This document shows, in pieces, positions 16,467 to 25,343 of a DNA stretch of 64,000 bases (its first letter is position 1; each line of letters opens with the position of its first letter). Location: the NCBI RefSeq assembly GCF_900188105.1, contig NZ_FZNP01000002.1:558001-622000 (forward strand). The letters are read 5' to 3'. The stretch comes from Actinomadura mexicana (GTDB lineage: Bacteria; Actinomycetota; Actinomycetes; Streptosporangiales; Streptosporangiaceae). The notes below the pieces were generated by a model. That model worked only from the letters and a program-made list of their open reading frames with translations. It was not told the origin of the DNA and did not search any database. A program made the translations under genes and the position numbers.

Positions 16467-17411
16467 ATGAAGGCAGTTCGATTCCACGAGTACGGCGAGC
16501 CCGACGTCCTCCTCTACGAGGACGTCGACCGGCCGGTGCCGGGCACCGGACAGGTGCGAGTGCGCGTCGCCGCGACGACGTTCAACGGCGTCGATGGCAA
16601 CATCCGCGCGGGGTTCATGCAGGGTCCGATGCCCCTCACCTTGCCGCACGTCCCCGGCCTGGACGTCGCGGGAACGGTCGACGCGCTCGGCGAGGGCGTC
16701 GGCGGCCTTGAGATCGGTGACCAGATCGTCGGATTCCTGCCGTTCGTCGACGACGGCGCCTCGGCGGAGTACGTCCTCGCGCCCGCCGAGATACTGGCGC
16801 CGGCTCCGACGAGCATCCCGCTCACCGACGCTGCCGCGCTGCCCCTGGTCGGTCTCACCGCATGGCAGGCGCTCTTCGACCACGCCGAACTGAAGGCCGG
16901 GCAGCGGATCCTGATCAGCGGCGCCGGCGGAGCCGTCGGCGGCTACGCGGTACAGCTGGCCAAGGCTGCCGGCGCCTACGTGATCGCCACCGGCAGCCCC
17001 CGCAGCACCGAGCGCGTCAAGGCGGCGGGTGCCGATGAGGTCATCGACCGCACCACGACCGAGGTGACCACCGCGGTGACCGAGCCGGTCGACGTCCTGC
17101 TCAATCTCGCACCGATCGACCCCACGGAGTTCACTGCGCTGGCCGGCCTGGTGCGCGACGGCGGCGTCGTGGTCAGCACCACCGTGTGGATGCCCGCCCC
17201 GGCCGACGAGGAGCGCGGCGTGCGAGGCATCGACCTCTACGTCCGCAGCGACCCCGAGCAACTGTCGGAACTCGTGGCGCGTGTGGACCGTGGCGCGCTG
17301 ACCGTCGACGTCGCCGAGCGTGTCCCGCTGACCGACCTGGCCTCAGTCCACGCTCGGGCGGCCGCGGGGACGCTCTCGGGCAAGGTCGTCGTCCTTCCGG
17401 CCACCGCCTGA
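16467..17411 (+). CDS. NADP-dependent zinc-less alcohol dehydrogenase / quinone reductase
   Basis: Protein of 314 aa of the medium-chain dehydrogenase family, QOR type. It has a GroES-like N-terminal part (FHEYGEPDVLLYEDVDRP) and a Rossmann loop GAGGAVGG near 151. It lacks the zinc-ligand cysteines. Such enzymes reduce quinones or enones and are typical targets of redox- or electrophile-sensing MarR proteins. AGGTGAGG precedes the ATG. Confidence 0.9.
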   Translation: MKAVRFHEYGEPDVLLYEDVDRPVPGTGQVRVRVAATTFNGVDGNIRAGFMQGPMPLTLPHVPGLDVAGTVDALGEGVGGLEIGDQIVGFLPFVDDGASAEYVLAPAEILAPAPTSIPLTDAAALPLVGLTAWQALFDHAELKAGQRILISGAGGAVGGYAVQLAKAAGAYVIATGSPRSTERVKAAGADEVIDRTTTEVTTAVTEPVDVLLNLAPIDPTEFTALAGLVRDGGVVVSTTVWMPAPADEERGVRGIDLYVRSDPEQLSELVARVDRGALTVDVAERVPLTDLASVHARAAAGTLSGKVVVLPATA

Positions 17412-17706
17412 CCCACCCGTCCGCAAAAACGCGCACTGACAAGACCCTGTCGCGGGCCACGTCACTGAAGCATTGGTCACACTGACACGAACGTGTCGCG
17501 CAACATCGGGCGAGGTGCGAGCCACTGCTTCCCGGCGCCTACATCTGGTCTGACCACCAGTCGTGAACGGCCGCACCCGACCCTTCCGGTACTAAGTCAC
17601 GGTCGGGATGAGCTGGGCGGTAACTGGTTTACCGAATCCGGAAAGCAGAGTGACGCATGTTGTTGCGCGCCTTCTCCGCGCACTGGCGAGCCCGTAGACT
17701 CGAAGG
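17412..17706. other. Intergenic stretch with short palindromes
   Basis: 295 nt without a gene. It contains GACACG-AA-CGTGTC (17484-17497) and TGGTC-T-GACCA (17546-17556), both perfect, and the -10 box TAGACT (17695-17700) of the next gene. No cognate regulator is adjacent. Confidence 0.45.
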
Positions 17707-18015
17707 GTGATCTTCAAGGCGGTGGGTGAGGGAAGGCCCTATCCAGAGCACGGTTTCTCGTCCCGGGACTGGGCCAAGATCCCCCCTCGCCAGATCCGCC
17801 TCGACCAGCTCGTCAGCACCAAGCGGGAGATGGATCTCCACTCGCTGCTGTCGAAGGACTCCACGTTCTACGGCGACCTGTTCCCCCACGTGGTCCAGTG
17901 GCAGGGCGAGCTCTACCTGGAGGACGGCCTGCACCGGGCACTCCGGGCGGCCCTGCACCAGCGGCTCGTCGTGCACGCGCGCGTCCTCGACCTGGACGCC
18001 GTCGACATGACCTGA
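17707..18015 (+). CDS. Conserved actinobacterial small protein (ParB/VapB-like)
   Basis: Protein of 102 aa. The sequence MIFKAVGEGRPYPEHG, IRLDQLVSTKREMDLHSLL, FYGDLFPHVVQWQGELYLEDGLHRALRAAL, VHARVLDLD resembles the ParB-like nuclease fold core (GHHRxxAA-like motif read here as DGLHRALRAAL) and is conserved in actinobacteria. It is sometimes annotated as a VapB antitoxin, with no toxin nearby here. TAGACT (17695-17700) is 6 nt before GTG 17707, so it is leaderless. Its stop abuts the stop of the convergent MFS gene with no gap. Confidence 0.75.
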   Translation: MIFKAVGEGRPYPEHGFSSRDWAKIPPRQIRLDQLVSTKREMDLHSLLSKDSTFYGDLFPHVVQWQGELYLEDGLHRALRAALHQRLVVHARVLDLDAVDMT

Positions 18016-19263
18016 TCAGCGGGTACGGGCGGGCTCCGGCGCCGGGAGGGCCTTCGGCTCGACCAGCGGCGCCGCCGGGTGGGCCGCGCGGACGAACCCG
18101 GGGCGCGCGGCCAGCAGTCCGACCACGACCTCGGGGACCACCAGGACGAGCAGCAGGGCCAATGGCACGTTCCAGCCGCCCGTGGCATCGTGCAGGACGC
18201 CAACCGCGAGCGGGCCGGTTCCGGCGAGGAGGTAGCCGCCCGTCTGCGCCATCCCCGACAGGCTCGCGGCTGCGGACGGGGTCGGCGAGCGGAGGCTGAG
18301 CAGCGTGAAGGCCAGCGGGAACGCGCTGCCGGTGCCGATGCCGAGGATCACGACCCACGCCCACCCGGGGGCGAGCAGCAGCCCGACCAGGCCGACGACC
18401 ATCGTGGCCGCGACGGCGACGACGAGGGGGCGCTGGTCGCGCAGGCGGGCGGCGAACACCGGCACCAGGAAGCCCAGCGGGATCCCGACGATCATCATGG
18501 TGGAGACCATCATCCCGGCGGTCGCGGCCGGGTAACCGGCGTCGCGCATGACCTCGGGAAGCCACGACAGGAGCACGTAGAACATCAGCGACGCCAGGCC
18601 CATGAACGCGGCGACGAACCAGGCCGTCGGGGAGCGCAGCAGCGATCCCCCGGCGCGCGGGACGGTGACCGGCGGCGTCGGAGCGCGGCGGCCGCGCAGG
18701 GCGATCGGACCCCACACGAGGGCGGCGACCAGCGACGGGACGGCCCAGACGGCGAGCGCGAGGCGCCAGCCGCCCGCCTCCTCCAGCGGCACCGCGAGGC
18801 CCGCGGCGATCGCGCCGCTGGCCGCCATCAGCATCATCGCGAGCCCGGTCAGCGAGCCCAGGCGGGACGGGAACGCGCGCTTGATCACGGCCGGCATGAG
18901 GACGTTGCCCATCGCGATCCCCGCCCCGGCCAGGACCGTTCCAAAGAACAGCGAGACCGGGGACTGCACCACCCGCAGCACGATCCCCGTCGTGATCATG
19001 ACGAGGGAGCCGGCGATCGCGGTCTCGGTCCCGAACCGCCGCGCGACGGCCGGCGCGACGGCCGCGAACACGCCCAGGCACAGCACCGGGAGCGTGGTGA
19101 GGACGCCGGCCTCCGCGCCCGACAGCCCGAACGCGTCCCGCAGGTCGCCGAGCACGGGCGAGATCCCCGTGATCGCGGCGCGCAGGTTGATCGTCAGCAG
19201 CACCAGGCCGACGAGCGACCATGCGGCCGCGGCCCGGGAACCTGGAGTCGTGGAGCTGTTCAT
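18016..19263 (-). CDS. CynX/NimT family MFS transporter
   Basis: Protein of 415 aa with 12 hydrophobic segments. The early INLRAAITGISPVLGDLRDAFGLS and later MGNVLMPAVIKRAFPSRLGSLTGL are typical of the CynX/NimT (cyanate/nitroimidazole) subgroup. Substrate unknown. A GntR/FadR-type repressor gene lies upstream on the same strand and may control it. Confidence 0.88.
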   Translation of the reverse strand: MNSSTTPGSRAAAAWSLVGLVLLTINLRAAITGISPVLGDLRDAFGLSGAEAGVLTTLPVLCLGVFAAVAPAVARRFGTETAIAGSLVMITTGIVLRVVQSPVSLFFGTVLAGAGIAMGNVLMPAVIKRAFPSRLGSLTGLAMMLMAASGAIAAGLAVPLEEAGGWRLALAVWAVPSLVAALVWGPIALRGRRAPTPPVTVPRAGGSLLRSPTAWFVAAFMGLASLMFYVLLSWLPEVMRDAGYPAATAGMMVSTMMIVGIPLGFLVPVFAARLRDQRPLVVAVAATMVVGLVGLLLAPGWAWVVILGIGTGSAFPLAFTLLSLRSPTPSAAASLSGMAQTGGYLLAGTGPLAVGVLHDATGGWNVPLALLLVLVVPEVVVGLLAARPGFVRAAHPAAPLVEPKALPAPEPARTR

Positions 19264-19428
19264 GTCACCTTCGTTGTTTCGGTCGCTTCGAGCGCAGGTT
19301 CTGCTGCGTCGAGCTGGTTCTGCTGCGTTCCGGTGCCCGTGCCTGCCGGTCGCCGGGCACCCCGACGGCCGCCCCGTGAGGTGGGCGGGTCACGCCCCCG
19401 GTCATGGTGCGGGCTTGTGCTTACCGCG

Positions 19429-20127
19429 CTAGGTCTCCTGCGGAGCCGTTCCGGACAGGGGGACGGTCGAGGCGAGGATCTGGTCGAGACACGCGTGGGT
19501 CGCCCGGGTGGCGGCGTCGGCGTCCCCCGCCTCGATGGCCGCGGCAATGGGGCCGTGCGGGACGTCGGCGTGTGCGAGCAGGCTCCCGGCCGCGCCGATG
19601 CTGGCCCGGAGCGCCGCGCTGAAGTCGCGGTACAGGTCCGTCAGGACGCGGTTGTGGGTGGCCTCGACGACGGCGGTGTGGAATTCGAGGTCCGCCTCGA
19701 CGAACGCCGAGTGCTCGCCCGCCGCCCATGCCGCGTCCCGGCGCGCGAGCGCGACCGCGATGGCGGCGATGTCGGCGTCCGTGCGCCGGGTGGCGGCGAG
19801 CCTGGCCGCCTCCACCTCGAACCCCCGCCGGACCTCCAGGATCTCGACGAGTTCCGCGGTCTCCAGCCGCCGCCGGACGGCTCCGGACAGCTCGCTCGTC
19901 GCGCGCACGTACGTCCCGTCGCCCTGGCGGCTCTCCAGGAGCCCCGCGTGGGTCAGCGCCCGCACCGCCTCCCGGACGGTGTTGCGCCCGACCCCGAGCG
20001 TCTCCGACAGCACCGGCTCCGGCGGGATCTTGGCGCCCACCGGCCACCCGCCCCCGGTGATCTCGCCCCTGAGCTGGTCGATCACCTGGTCGACCAGTGA
20101 CGACCGCCGTGCCGTCCGCAGAGTCAC
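19429..20127 (-). CDS. FadR-type GntR family regulator
   Basis: Protein of 232 aa. The GntR winged helix (about 8-72; IPPEPVLSETLGVGRNTVREAVRALTHAGLLESRQGDGTYV) is followed by an FCD helical ligand domain with the metal-site pattern D-x3-H (EADLEFHTAVVEATHN) and later His residues. GTG 20127 has GGAGG 6 nt upstream. It lies 165 nt upstream of the CynX-type transporter on the same strand, so it is a likely controller. Confidence 0.9.
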   Translation of the reverse strand: MTLRTARRSSLVDQVIDQLRGEITGGGWPVGAKIPPEPVLSETLGVGRNTVREAVRALTHAGLLESRQGDGTYVRATSELSGAVRRRLETAELVEILEVRRGFEVEAARLAATRRTDADIAAIAVALARRDAAWAAGEHSAFVEADLEFHTAVVEATHNRVLTDLYRDFSAALRASIGAAGSLLAHADVPHGPIAAAIEAGDADAATRATHACLDQILASTVPLSGTAPQET

Positions 20128-20148
20128 CCGAACCTCCAGTCAACCAGT

Positions 20149-20176
20149 CATCCCATGTCTGGATGATACGACATCC
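20149..20176. promoter_or_regulatory. Candidate GntR operator
   Basis: TCATCC-N7-GGATGA (20149-20166) overlaps GGATG-N6-CATCC (20161-20176), and ATGTC-N10-GACAT (20155-20174) is nested. These form three half-sites upstream of the GntR gene. Confidence 0.4.
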
Positions 20177-20353
20177 ATGACCCCCGGGCTATTCCGGCCC
20201 CACCGCCATGGGGTTCGTGGAGGCGCCCGGCGGAGCCGATCCCGCAGGTCACGGCTCCACGATCGACGAACGTGTGCGATGCGACACCCAGACGGCAGGG
20301 CGAGGCGGCACGCGCTCATCGCGGCCGCCCCGCCTTTCCCGCGAGCGAGCGAT

Positions 20354-21796
20354 CTAGTGCCGGGCGCTCAGGGCGACGCGGTTGAAGACCGACAGGCCGG
20401 CCGCCTCCAGGGCCTGGCGGTAGGCGGTGGCGGCGTTGTCGGGAGACTCGATCAGTTCGTAGAGTTCGCCGAGCTCCCGGTAGAGGTGCGCCGCGGGACG
20501 GCCCTCGGGAAGGGTCGCCAGTTGTTCCGAGGCGGCGCGAAGGACGACCTGGGCGGCCGAGGTGTTGCCCTGGGCCACCCGCGCACGAGCCAGGACCAGG
20601 CGGGCCAGAACGGTCTTCTGGGTGCGGACGCCCTGCTCGTTGGCGGGCTGAGGCGTCATGGTGTGTCCGCTCTCGGGGGCGGACAAGGCCATGCCGGTGT
20701 CCAGGAACTGTTCGAGCGCGGCGATCGCCTCGTCCAGGTCGCCGACGAGGACGAGGGCGCGGGCCTTGGCGATGGTGCCTTCGGTGGCCTCGGCGTCGTC
20801 GAGACCGGTGGCGTCCCGGAGGAGTGTGAGCGCCTCCTGGGCCGCTTCGCGGGTCCCTTCCTGACGCGGGCGCTCGAACCCGTACTCACCGGGCGGCGCA
20901 GCGCCGGGCGCCGCGGCGGCGGAGAACGGCTCGACACCCCTGAGCAGCGCCTTGGCTCCGGCGAGGGCGAGGCGTGCGTGGGCCTTCATGGGGGTCGTGT
21001 CCGTACGCGCGGCAAGGGCCTGGTCGGCGAAGTACAGGGAGTCGCCGACCGCCCCCTCGTCCAGCGCCCGCATGCTGGCGCGCTGGTAGTGGACGCTCAG
21101 CGGATCGGCGGCACCGGCCCCCTCGGGGTGCAGGAGGCGCCGCCCGAGTTCGTGGGCGCGAACGGGATCGGAGCGATCCACATAGGCGAGCAGCAGGATG
21201 CGTCCGGCCTCGGTGTACTCGTGGCCGGCGTGGAGGCCGAGCCGCTCCAGCCGTTCGAGGGCCCGCTCGCCCAGCGCGACGGCCTGCCCCAGGTCGCCGA
21301 CGGTGTGGTACGACCGGGCCAGCGCGATCACCGGGGGCAGCCAGCTCGCCCGGCCCGGGTCGCGCTCGGCCTGCTCGCGCAGCTCCTCGAACAGCTCGAT
21401 CGCGCGGTCGGTGCGGCCCAGTTCCTCAAGGGCGCGGGCGCGGCCCAGGCGGGCGCGGGCCGTGAGGTCGGGGTCGTCGCTGCGGGCGATCACCTCGTCG
21501 AACCCGGCCTCGGCCGTGGCGGGGTCGCCGCGCAGCAGCGCCAGATGGGCGTGGCGCTCCCGCACCTCGAGATGGGCGCGCTGCTCCGGCTCGACGCCCT
21601 CCGCGAGGTACTCGGGAGTGCAGCCGAGACGCTCGGCCAGCATCCGCAGGACGGTCGGCGTCGGCGTGCGCTTGCCCGACTCGATCAAAGAGATGTAGCT
21701 GTCGGAAAGGTCGTGACCGGCGAGTTGTGCCTGCGACAAGCGTCTGGTCAGCCGCAGGTTGCGGACACGTTCGCCGACGTTGCCTGGACCCGGCAT
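20354..21796 (-). CDS. HTH-TPR regulator
   Basis: Protein of 480 aa. It has an N-terminal XRE helix-turn-helix (8-62; LRLTRRLSQAQLAGHDLSDSYISLIESGKRTPTPTVLRMLAERLG), then tetratricopeptide-like repeats from about 85 to the end (AEAGFDEVIARS, ARALEELGRTDRAIELFEELREQ and so on). Such proteins are cytosolic regulators, some responding to peptides. It stands alone between two long intergenic regions. Target and signal unknown. Confidence 0.85.
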   Translation of the reverse strand: MPGPGNVGERVRNLRLTRRLSQAQLAGHDLSDSYISLIESGKRTPTPTVLRMLAERLGCTPEYLAEGVEPEQRAHLEVRERHAHLALLRGDPATAEAGFDEVIARSDDPDLTARARLGRARALEELGRTDRAIELFEELREQAERDPGRASWLPPVIALARSYHTVGDLGQAVALGERALERLERLGLHAGHEYTEAGRILLLAYVDRSDPVRAHELGRRLLHPEGAGAADPLSVHYQRASMRALDEGAVGDSLYFADQALAARTDTTPMKAHARLALAGAKALLRGVEPFSAAAAPGAAPPGEYGFERPRQEGTREAAQEALTLLRDATGLDDAEATEGTIAKARALVLVGDLDEAIAALEQFLDTGMALSAPESGHTMTPQPANEQGVRTQKTVLARLVLARARVAQGNTSAAQVVLRAASEQLATLPEGRPAAHLYRELGELYELIESPDNAATAYRQALEAAGLSVFNRVALSARH

Positions 21797-22252
21797 GTGG
21801 ACTCACTTAGCGGAAGTAAACAGGCGGCTGGGGTGCCGACATGATTGCACATTGCGGGTTATCACACATCGAGAGCAAGGAAGCGGCAGGAGAAGAGAGC
21901 GGCCGGAAGGCCCGCGCGAGCGGCGCTTCGGCAAGATTCGCCGGTTCGCGCCGGCGGGCCTTCCCGTCGATCGCGACGTCTGTCATTCGCCGACGGTATC
22001 CGACGGTCCCGGCAAGATCGCAGAGACCGCCGATATTGATCAGCCCACCGCGCTTTCCGGCCAGTACCGGACGGCCGGCCGCGCGTTCCGCGAGGTTGGG
22101 ACCGCTCCCAGCGGTATCGGCCGGTGCAACTCGCGGATCGCCGGGTCCCCGTGGTCCGGCGGTGCGGTCGCCGATGTTCCGGTGCGTCAGGCCGTCCTGC
22201 ATGGTCTCAGATCACCACGAGGGCCTCTTCGGCACCCCCTGCGGCAACAGGA
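21797..22252. other. Gene-free stretch upstream of the HTH-TPR gene
   Basis: 456 nt lacking a credible gene; the base composition is less GC-biased and open frames are scrambled. It should hold the HTH-TPR promoter, but no clear -10/-35 pair or operator was identified. Confidence 0.5.
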
Positions 22253-22278
22253 AAGCCGGGCACCGCGGTGCCCGGCTT
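22253..22278 (-). terminator. Terminator of the PH-domain operon
   Basis: 26-bp perfect palindrome, arms AAGCCGGGCACC and GGTGCCCGGCTT around GC, followed on the minus strand by TCCTGTT. It lies 24 nt after the PH-domain gene stop. Confidence 0.8.
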
Positions 22279-22301
22279 CCAGCGTCAGGAACGTCGCAGA
22301 G

Positions 22302-22943
22302 CTAGATCTCCCCGTCGGGGTCGTCGCCCTTGGGCAGCGTGGCGGTGGGAGCGTCCTGCGCGTCGGCGTCTTCCGGCGGACGGGGCCGGCGCGGCGGCGG
22401 GGGCGGGGGGAGCGCCTCCTCGGGAGCCGGGTTCTTGTTCGGGAAGATCATTTCGCAGACTTCGAGGTAGAGCTGCTCGGGGTAGGGCAGGAAGGGCACG
22501 TTCGTGAGGGCCTGGTCCTGGCCGGCGGACTCCAGGACGAACTCCCCGTATCCGAGCATGCGGCCCGCGATCGTCCGCTTGAAGCTCATGTCGGTGACCT
22601 TGGCCAGCGGCATCATCGCGACCTTGCGGGTGATGAGGCCGGTGGTGAGCAGCATCCGCTGGTTGGTGATGACGAAGTAGTCGACGGACCACTCCGCGAC
22701 CCGCCACACGAACCAGGCGAGCAGGATAAGCCAGCCCCACCAGACCCAGCTGAAGACCGAGCCGCCGTTCTCGGCGAGCGTCTGGCTCAGCAGGCCCGCG
22801 AGGATGAGGCCGCCGAGCAGGAGGCCGACCGGGACCATCAGCACGGCCGGATGGCGCCGCACCGTGATCACCTGGTTCTCGTGGGGGAGCAGGTACTTGT
22901 TGACGGACGCCGGCGCGGAGTCGCCGGGAGTGACGAGTCTCAT
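22302..22943 (-). CDS. Membrane-anchored PH-like (bPH) domain protein
   Basis: Protein of 213 aa. Two hydrophobic segments at about 35-55 and 63-83 (VLMVPVGLLLGGLILAGLL; WVWWGWLILLAWFVW) are followed by a bacterial PH domain (about 90-165; DYFVITNQRMLLTTGLITRKVAMMPLAKVTDM). A Pro-rich acidic cytoplasmic tail follows. The start at 22943 has GAGG upstream and follows a 52-aa membrane protein by 7 nt, so the two are probably co-translated. Confidence 0.88.
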   Translation of the reverse strand: MRLVTPGDSAPASVNKYLLPHENQVITVRRHPAVLMVPVGLLLGGLILAGLLSQTLAENGGSVFSWVWWGWLILLAWFVWRVAEWSVDYFVITNQRMLLTTGLITRKVAMMPLAKVTDMSFKRTIAGRMLGYGEFVLESAGQDQALTNVPFLPYPEQLYLEVCEMIFPNKNPAPEEALPPPPPPRRPRPPEDADAQDAPTATLPKGDDPDGEI

Positions 22944-22950
22944 GCCGGCC

Positions 22951-23109
22951 TCAGGCGAGCGAGTTGACGAAGGTGGCGAGGGAGTCCGCCGCGGTGGAGA
23001 TGCCCGTTGCCGCGTTGTCCACCGATTTGGCCGCCCCGTCCGGCTGCGTGATGATGTAGAACGCCACGAAGGCCATGGCGGCCCACGTGATGTACTTCTT
23101 GGCCGGCAC
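22951..23109 (-). CDS. Small single-pass membrane protein
   Basis: 52 aa starting at GTG 23109 with GGGAGG 5 nt upstream. The sequence starts MPAKKYITWAAMAFVAFYII, a positive N-terminus and a transmembrane helix (about 6-20), then a Ser/Ala-rich extracellular tail. It is the first gene of the unit with the PH-domain protein, 7 nt away. Small actinobacterial proteins of this shape are common; the function is unknown. Confidence 0.75.
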   Translation of the reverse strand: MPAKKYITWAAMAFVAFYIITQPDGAAKSVDNAATGISTAADSLATFVNSLA

Positions 23110-23211
23110 AGCTGCCTCCCGGAGCGTTGACCCACGGACCCCGGTTTCAGTTTCGCACAGCCCACACGGGCGGCAAAGCAGCGCGACGGCGCGCGGCGCC
23201 CGCTTTGCGGG

Positions 23212-23475
23212 TCAGGGCGCGTTGTCCAGCGAGGAGCGGCGCGCCTTGCGGCGCCTCTCGGCCGCGACCGTCGCCAGCACCTCCAGATGCCGGCGCGCTA
23301 TCCGCTCCACGAGGTCGGGCGGGGCCGATCCGGTCACCTCCTCGGCGCCGTAGCGCGCGGCCGCGACGCACCGTTCCACCGTGTCGGTGCCGTGGACGTC
23401 GTGGAACTCCTCGGTGAGCCGTTCTGCGATCTCGGTGTAGCGCGGCAGGTCGCCGTCCCCTGGGTGAGCCATCAT
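23212..23475 (-). CDS. Three-helix-bundle dimerisation-like small protein
   Basis: 87 aa from ATG 23475 (a second ATG at 23472). The region IAERLTEEFHDVHGTDTVERCVAAARYGAEEVTGSAPPDLVERIARRHLEVL is helical and resembles the DUF3562-type small proteins annotated with a three-helix-bundle dimerisation domain. It ends in a basic tail. The ribosome site is weak. Confidence 0.65.
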   Translation of the reverse strand: MMAHPGDGDLPRYTEIAERLTEEFHDVHGTDTVERCVAAARYGAEEVTGSAPPDLVERIARRHLEVLATVAAERRRKARRSSLDNAP

Positions 23476-23637
23476 GTGTCCCCGAAGCTCGCTCGCGCCG
23501 CCCGGTCCGTGACGGTCCCCTGTGCCGGGACGGCGGAGGGGAACGCGCGCTCGCGTTCCGTAGAGGTGGTGGTACCCCCTGCCGTCGGGATCGAACATCG
23601 CAGGTCACGCCGGGGAAACGGACTCCTGCCGGAGGGG

Positions 23638-24276
23638 TTAGACGACGCCGTAGAGCCGGTCCCCCGCGTCGCCGAGGCCGGGCATGATGAAGCCCTGCTC
23701 GTTGAGGTGGGAGTCGATCGCGGCCGTGACCACCTTGATGGGCGCCGAGATGTCGGAGAACGCCTGCTCCAGGTACTTCAGCCCCTCGGGCGCGGCGAGG
23801 AGGCAGAGCGCCGTGACGTCGTCGGCGCCGCGCTCGAACAGCAGCCGGATGGCGGCCGCGAGCGTCCCGCCGGTCGCGAGCATCGGGTCGAGGACGTAGC
23901 ACTGCCGCCCGGACAGGTCGTCCGGCAGCCGCGTCGCGTAGGTCTGGGCCTGCAGGGTGCCCTCGTCCCGGATCATCCCGAGGAAGCCGACCTCGGCGGT
24001 GGGCAGCAGCCGCGTCATCCCGTCCAGCATCCCGAGGCCGGCGCGCAGGATCGGCACGACGAGCGGCTTCGGGCTCGCCAGCTGGACGCCTTCCGCCGGG
24101 ACCAGGGGCGTCTGCACCGTGGCCTCGGCGACCCTGACGTCGCGGGTCGCCTCGTAGGCGAGCAGGGTGACCAGTTCGTCGGCCAGGCGGCGGAACGTGG
24201 GGGAGTCGGTGCGGACGTCCCGAAGTGTGGTGAGCTTGTGCGCGACGAGCGGGTGGTCGACGGCGAGGGTCTGCAT
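23638..24276 (-). CDS. upp: uracil phosphoribosyltransferase
   Basis: Salvages uracil with PRPP to give UMP. Protein of 212 aa. The PRPP loop DPMLATGGT is at 130-138, with PILRAGLGM at 75-83 and a C-terminal GDAGDRLYG uracil-binding region. Length is standard. It lies near tadA as in other actinobacteria. The start at 24276 gives the usual [15 protein letters not shown] opening. Confidence 0.97.
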   Translation of the reverse strand: MQTLAVDHPLVAHKLTTLRDVRTDSPTFRRLADELVTLLAYEATRDVRVAEATVQTPLVPAEGVQLASPKPLVVPILRAGLGMLDGMTRLLPTAEVGFLGMIRDEGTLQAQTYATRLPDDLSGRQCYVLDPMLATGGTLAAAIRLLFERGADDVTALCLLAAPEGLKYLEQAFSDISAPIKVVTAAIDSHLNEQGFIMPGLGDAGDRLYGVV

Positions 24277-24352
24277 GCGATCACGGTAGCCCAACCCGCG
24301 GGGCGGTCCGGGGCGCCAGGATAGGTCGCCGCTGAGCGGGCAGGATGGCCTT

Positions 24353-24679
24353 ATGAACAGCGAGAGCGATCAGCAGCCGAGCGGCTCGCGGGCCCGGGAA
24401 TCCGCGCCCGATCCGCCCGCTCCCGCCCCGGCTCCCGGCAGCGAGCCCCCGGCGCCCGACTTCGCGGTGACCGAAGTCACAGCCGAGGGCGCCGAGCGGC
24501 GTCCCGGGCCCCAGGGCGACATATCCCCCGAGCAGGTACGCGAGCACCTGCGCCGCAGGGCGCTCTTCCTGCGCGAACTCGCCGAGGCCCGCGAGCTGCG
24601 CCGGCGCGTGACGCCGCACCGTTCCCGCCGCGCGCGGATCCACGCGGCACTTCGGCGCCGCACCTTCCGCATCAATTGA
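24353..24679 (+). CDS. Hypothetical basic protein
   Basis: 108 aa. The N-terminal 35 residues are Pro/Ser-rich and disordered; the C-terminal half is a basic helix ([29 protein letters not shown]). No family was recognised. CAGGAT (24341-24346) is 6 nt before the ATG, suggesting a leaderless start. It is divergent from upp. Confidence 0.6.
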   Translation: MNSESDQQPSGSRARESAPDPPAPAPAPGSEPPAPDFAVTEVTAEGAERRPGPQGDISPEQVREHLRRRALFLRELAEARELRRRVTPHRSRRARIHAALRRRTFRIN

Positions 24680-24833
24680 TCCGGATCGGTTAGGTTCATG
24701 CCGCCGGGCACCGTGATCGGCGCTGACTCCCGGCCTCACCTCCGGGTGCGGCGGCGAGTTTGGTGGTGGGGCACGCGAGCGCGCGCCGCATCTGCGACCA
24801 TGCCCTGGCAGGAGACGTGCCGGTGGGGTGGAA

Positions 24834-25319
24834 ATGACGGATGTGGACGCGACGGACTTCGCCGTTGTGGTGTATCGCGAAGACGTGGGCTGGGAGGCCG
24901 AGATCCTTCCGGTCGCGCTGACCGAGGACCTCGCGGGGCTGATCCATGCCCTGCGGCAGCAGCCGAGCCTCGGCGGCACGGTCGGGCTGGTCTCGGTCGG
25001 CGACGACTTCTTCGTCGCGATCCGCCTGCTCGGCGACGAGGTCATGGTGTTCCTGTCGGACGTCACCGCCTCGGTCGACTGGCCGCTCGCCCGCCAGGTG
25101 CTGGACTACCTGGACATCCCGGTCCCGGACGAGGAGGAGCTCGACCAGGTCCTCCCGGTGGGCGACATGTCGATCTTCGCCGACCTCGGGCTGGACGAGA
25201 TGGAGCTCGGCGCGATCTCCGGCGACCTGGAGCTCTACCCGGACGAGATGCTCCTCAGCATCGCCGGCCGCATCGGTTTCGCCCCGGCCTTCGAACGCGC
25301 CCTCGACGCCGTCCCCTGA
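24834..25319 (+). CDS. tRNA adenosine deaminase-associated protein, copy 1
   Basis: 161 aa of the actinobacterial family usually encoded beside tadA. Landmarks are DFAVVVYREDVGWEAEILP, DDFFVAIRLLGDEVMVFLSDVTAS and an acidic C-terminal DLELYPDEMLLSIAGRIGFAPAFERAL. It is clearly paralogous to the gene at 26850, which actually precedes tadA. ATG 24834 is taken; a GTG six bases upstream is possible. The function of this family has not been established. Confidence 0.8.
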   Translation: MTDVDATDFAVVVYREDVGWEAEILPVALTEDLAGLIHALRQQPSLGGTVGLVSVGDDFFVAIRLLGDEVMVFLSDVTASVDWPLARQVLDYLDIPVPDEEELDQVLPVGDMSIFADLGLDEMELGAISGDLELYPDEMLLSIAGRIGFAPAFERALDAVP

Positions 25320-25324
25320 CCCGC

Positions 25325-25343
25325 CCGCCGCCATGCGCGGCGG
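25325..25343. terminator. Short bidirectional hairpin
   Basis: CCGCCG (25325-25330) and CGGCGG (25338-25343) with a 7-nt loop, between two convergent genes. Confidence 0.45.

Noticed and set aside
17707..18015. Antitoxin of a VapBC pair
   Set aside because: No PIN-domain toxin is adjacent; the neighbour is a convergent transporter.
21841..22305. Open frame of about 154 codons
   Set aside because: Scrambled Arg/Ser/Pro-rich translation, weak codon bias and runs into the terminator; treated as non-coding.
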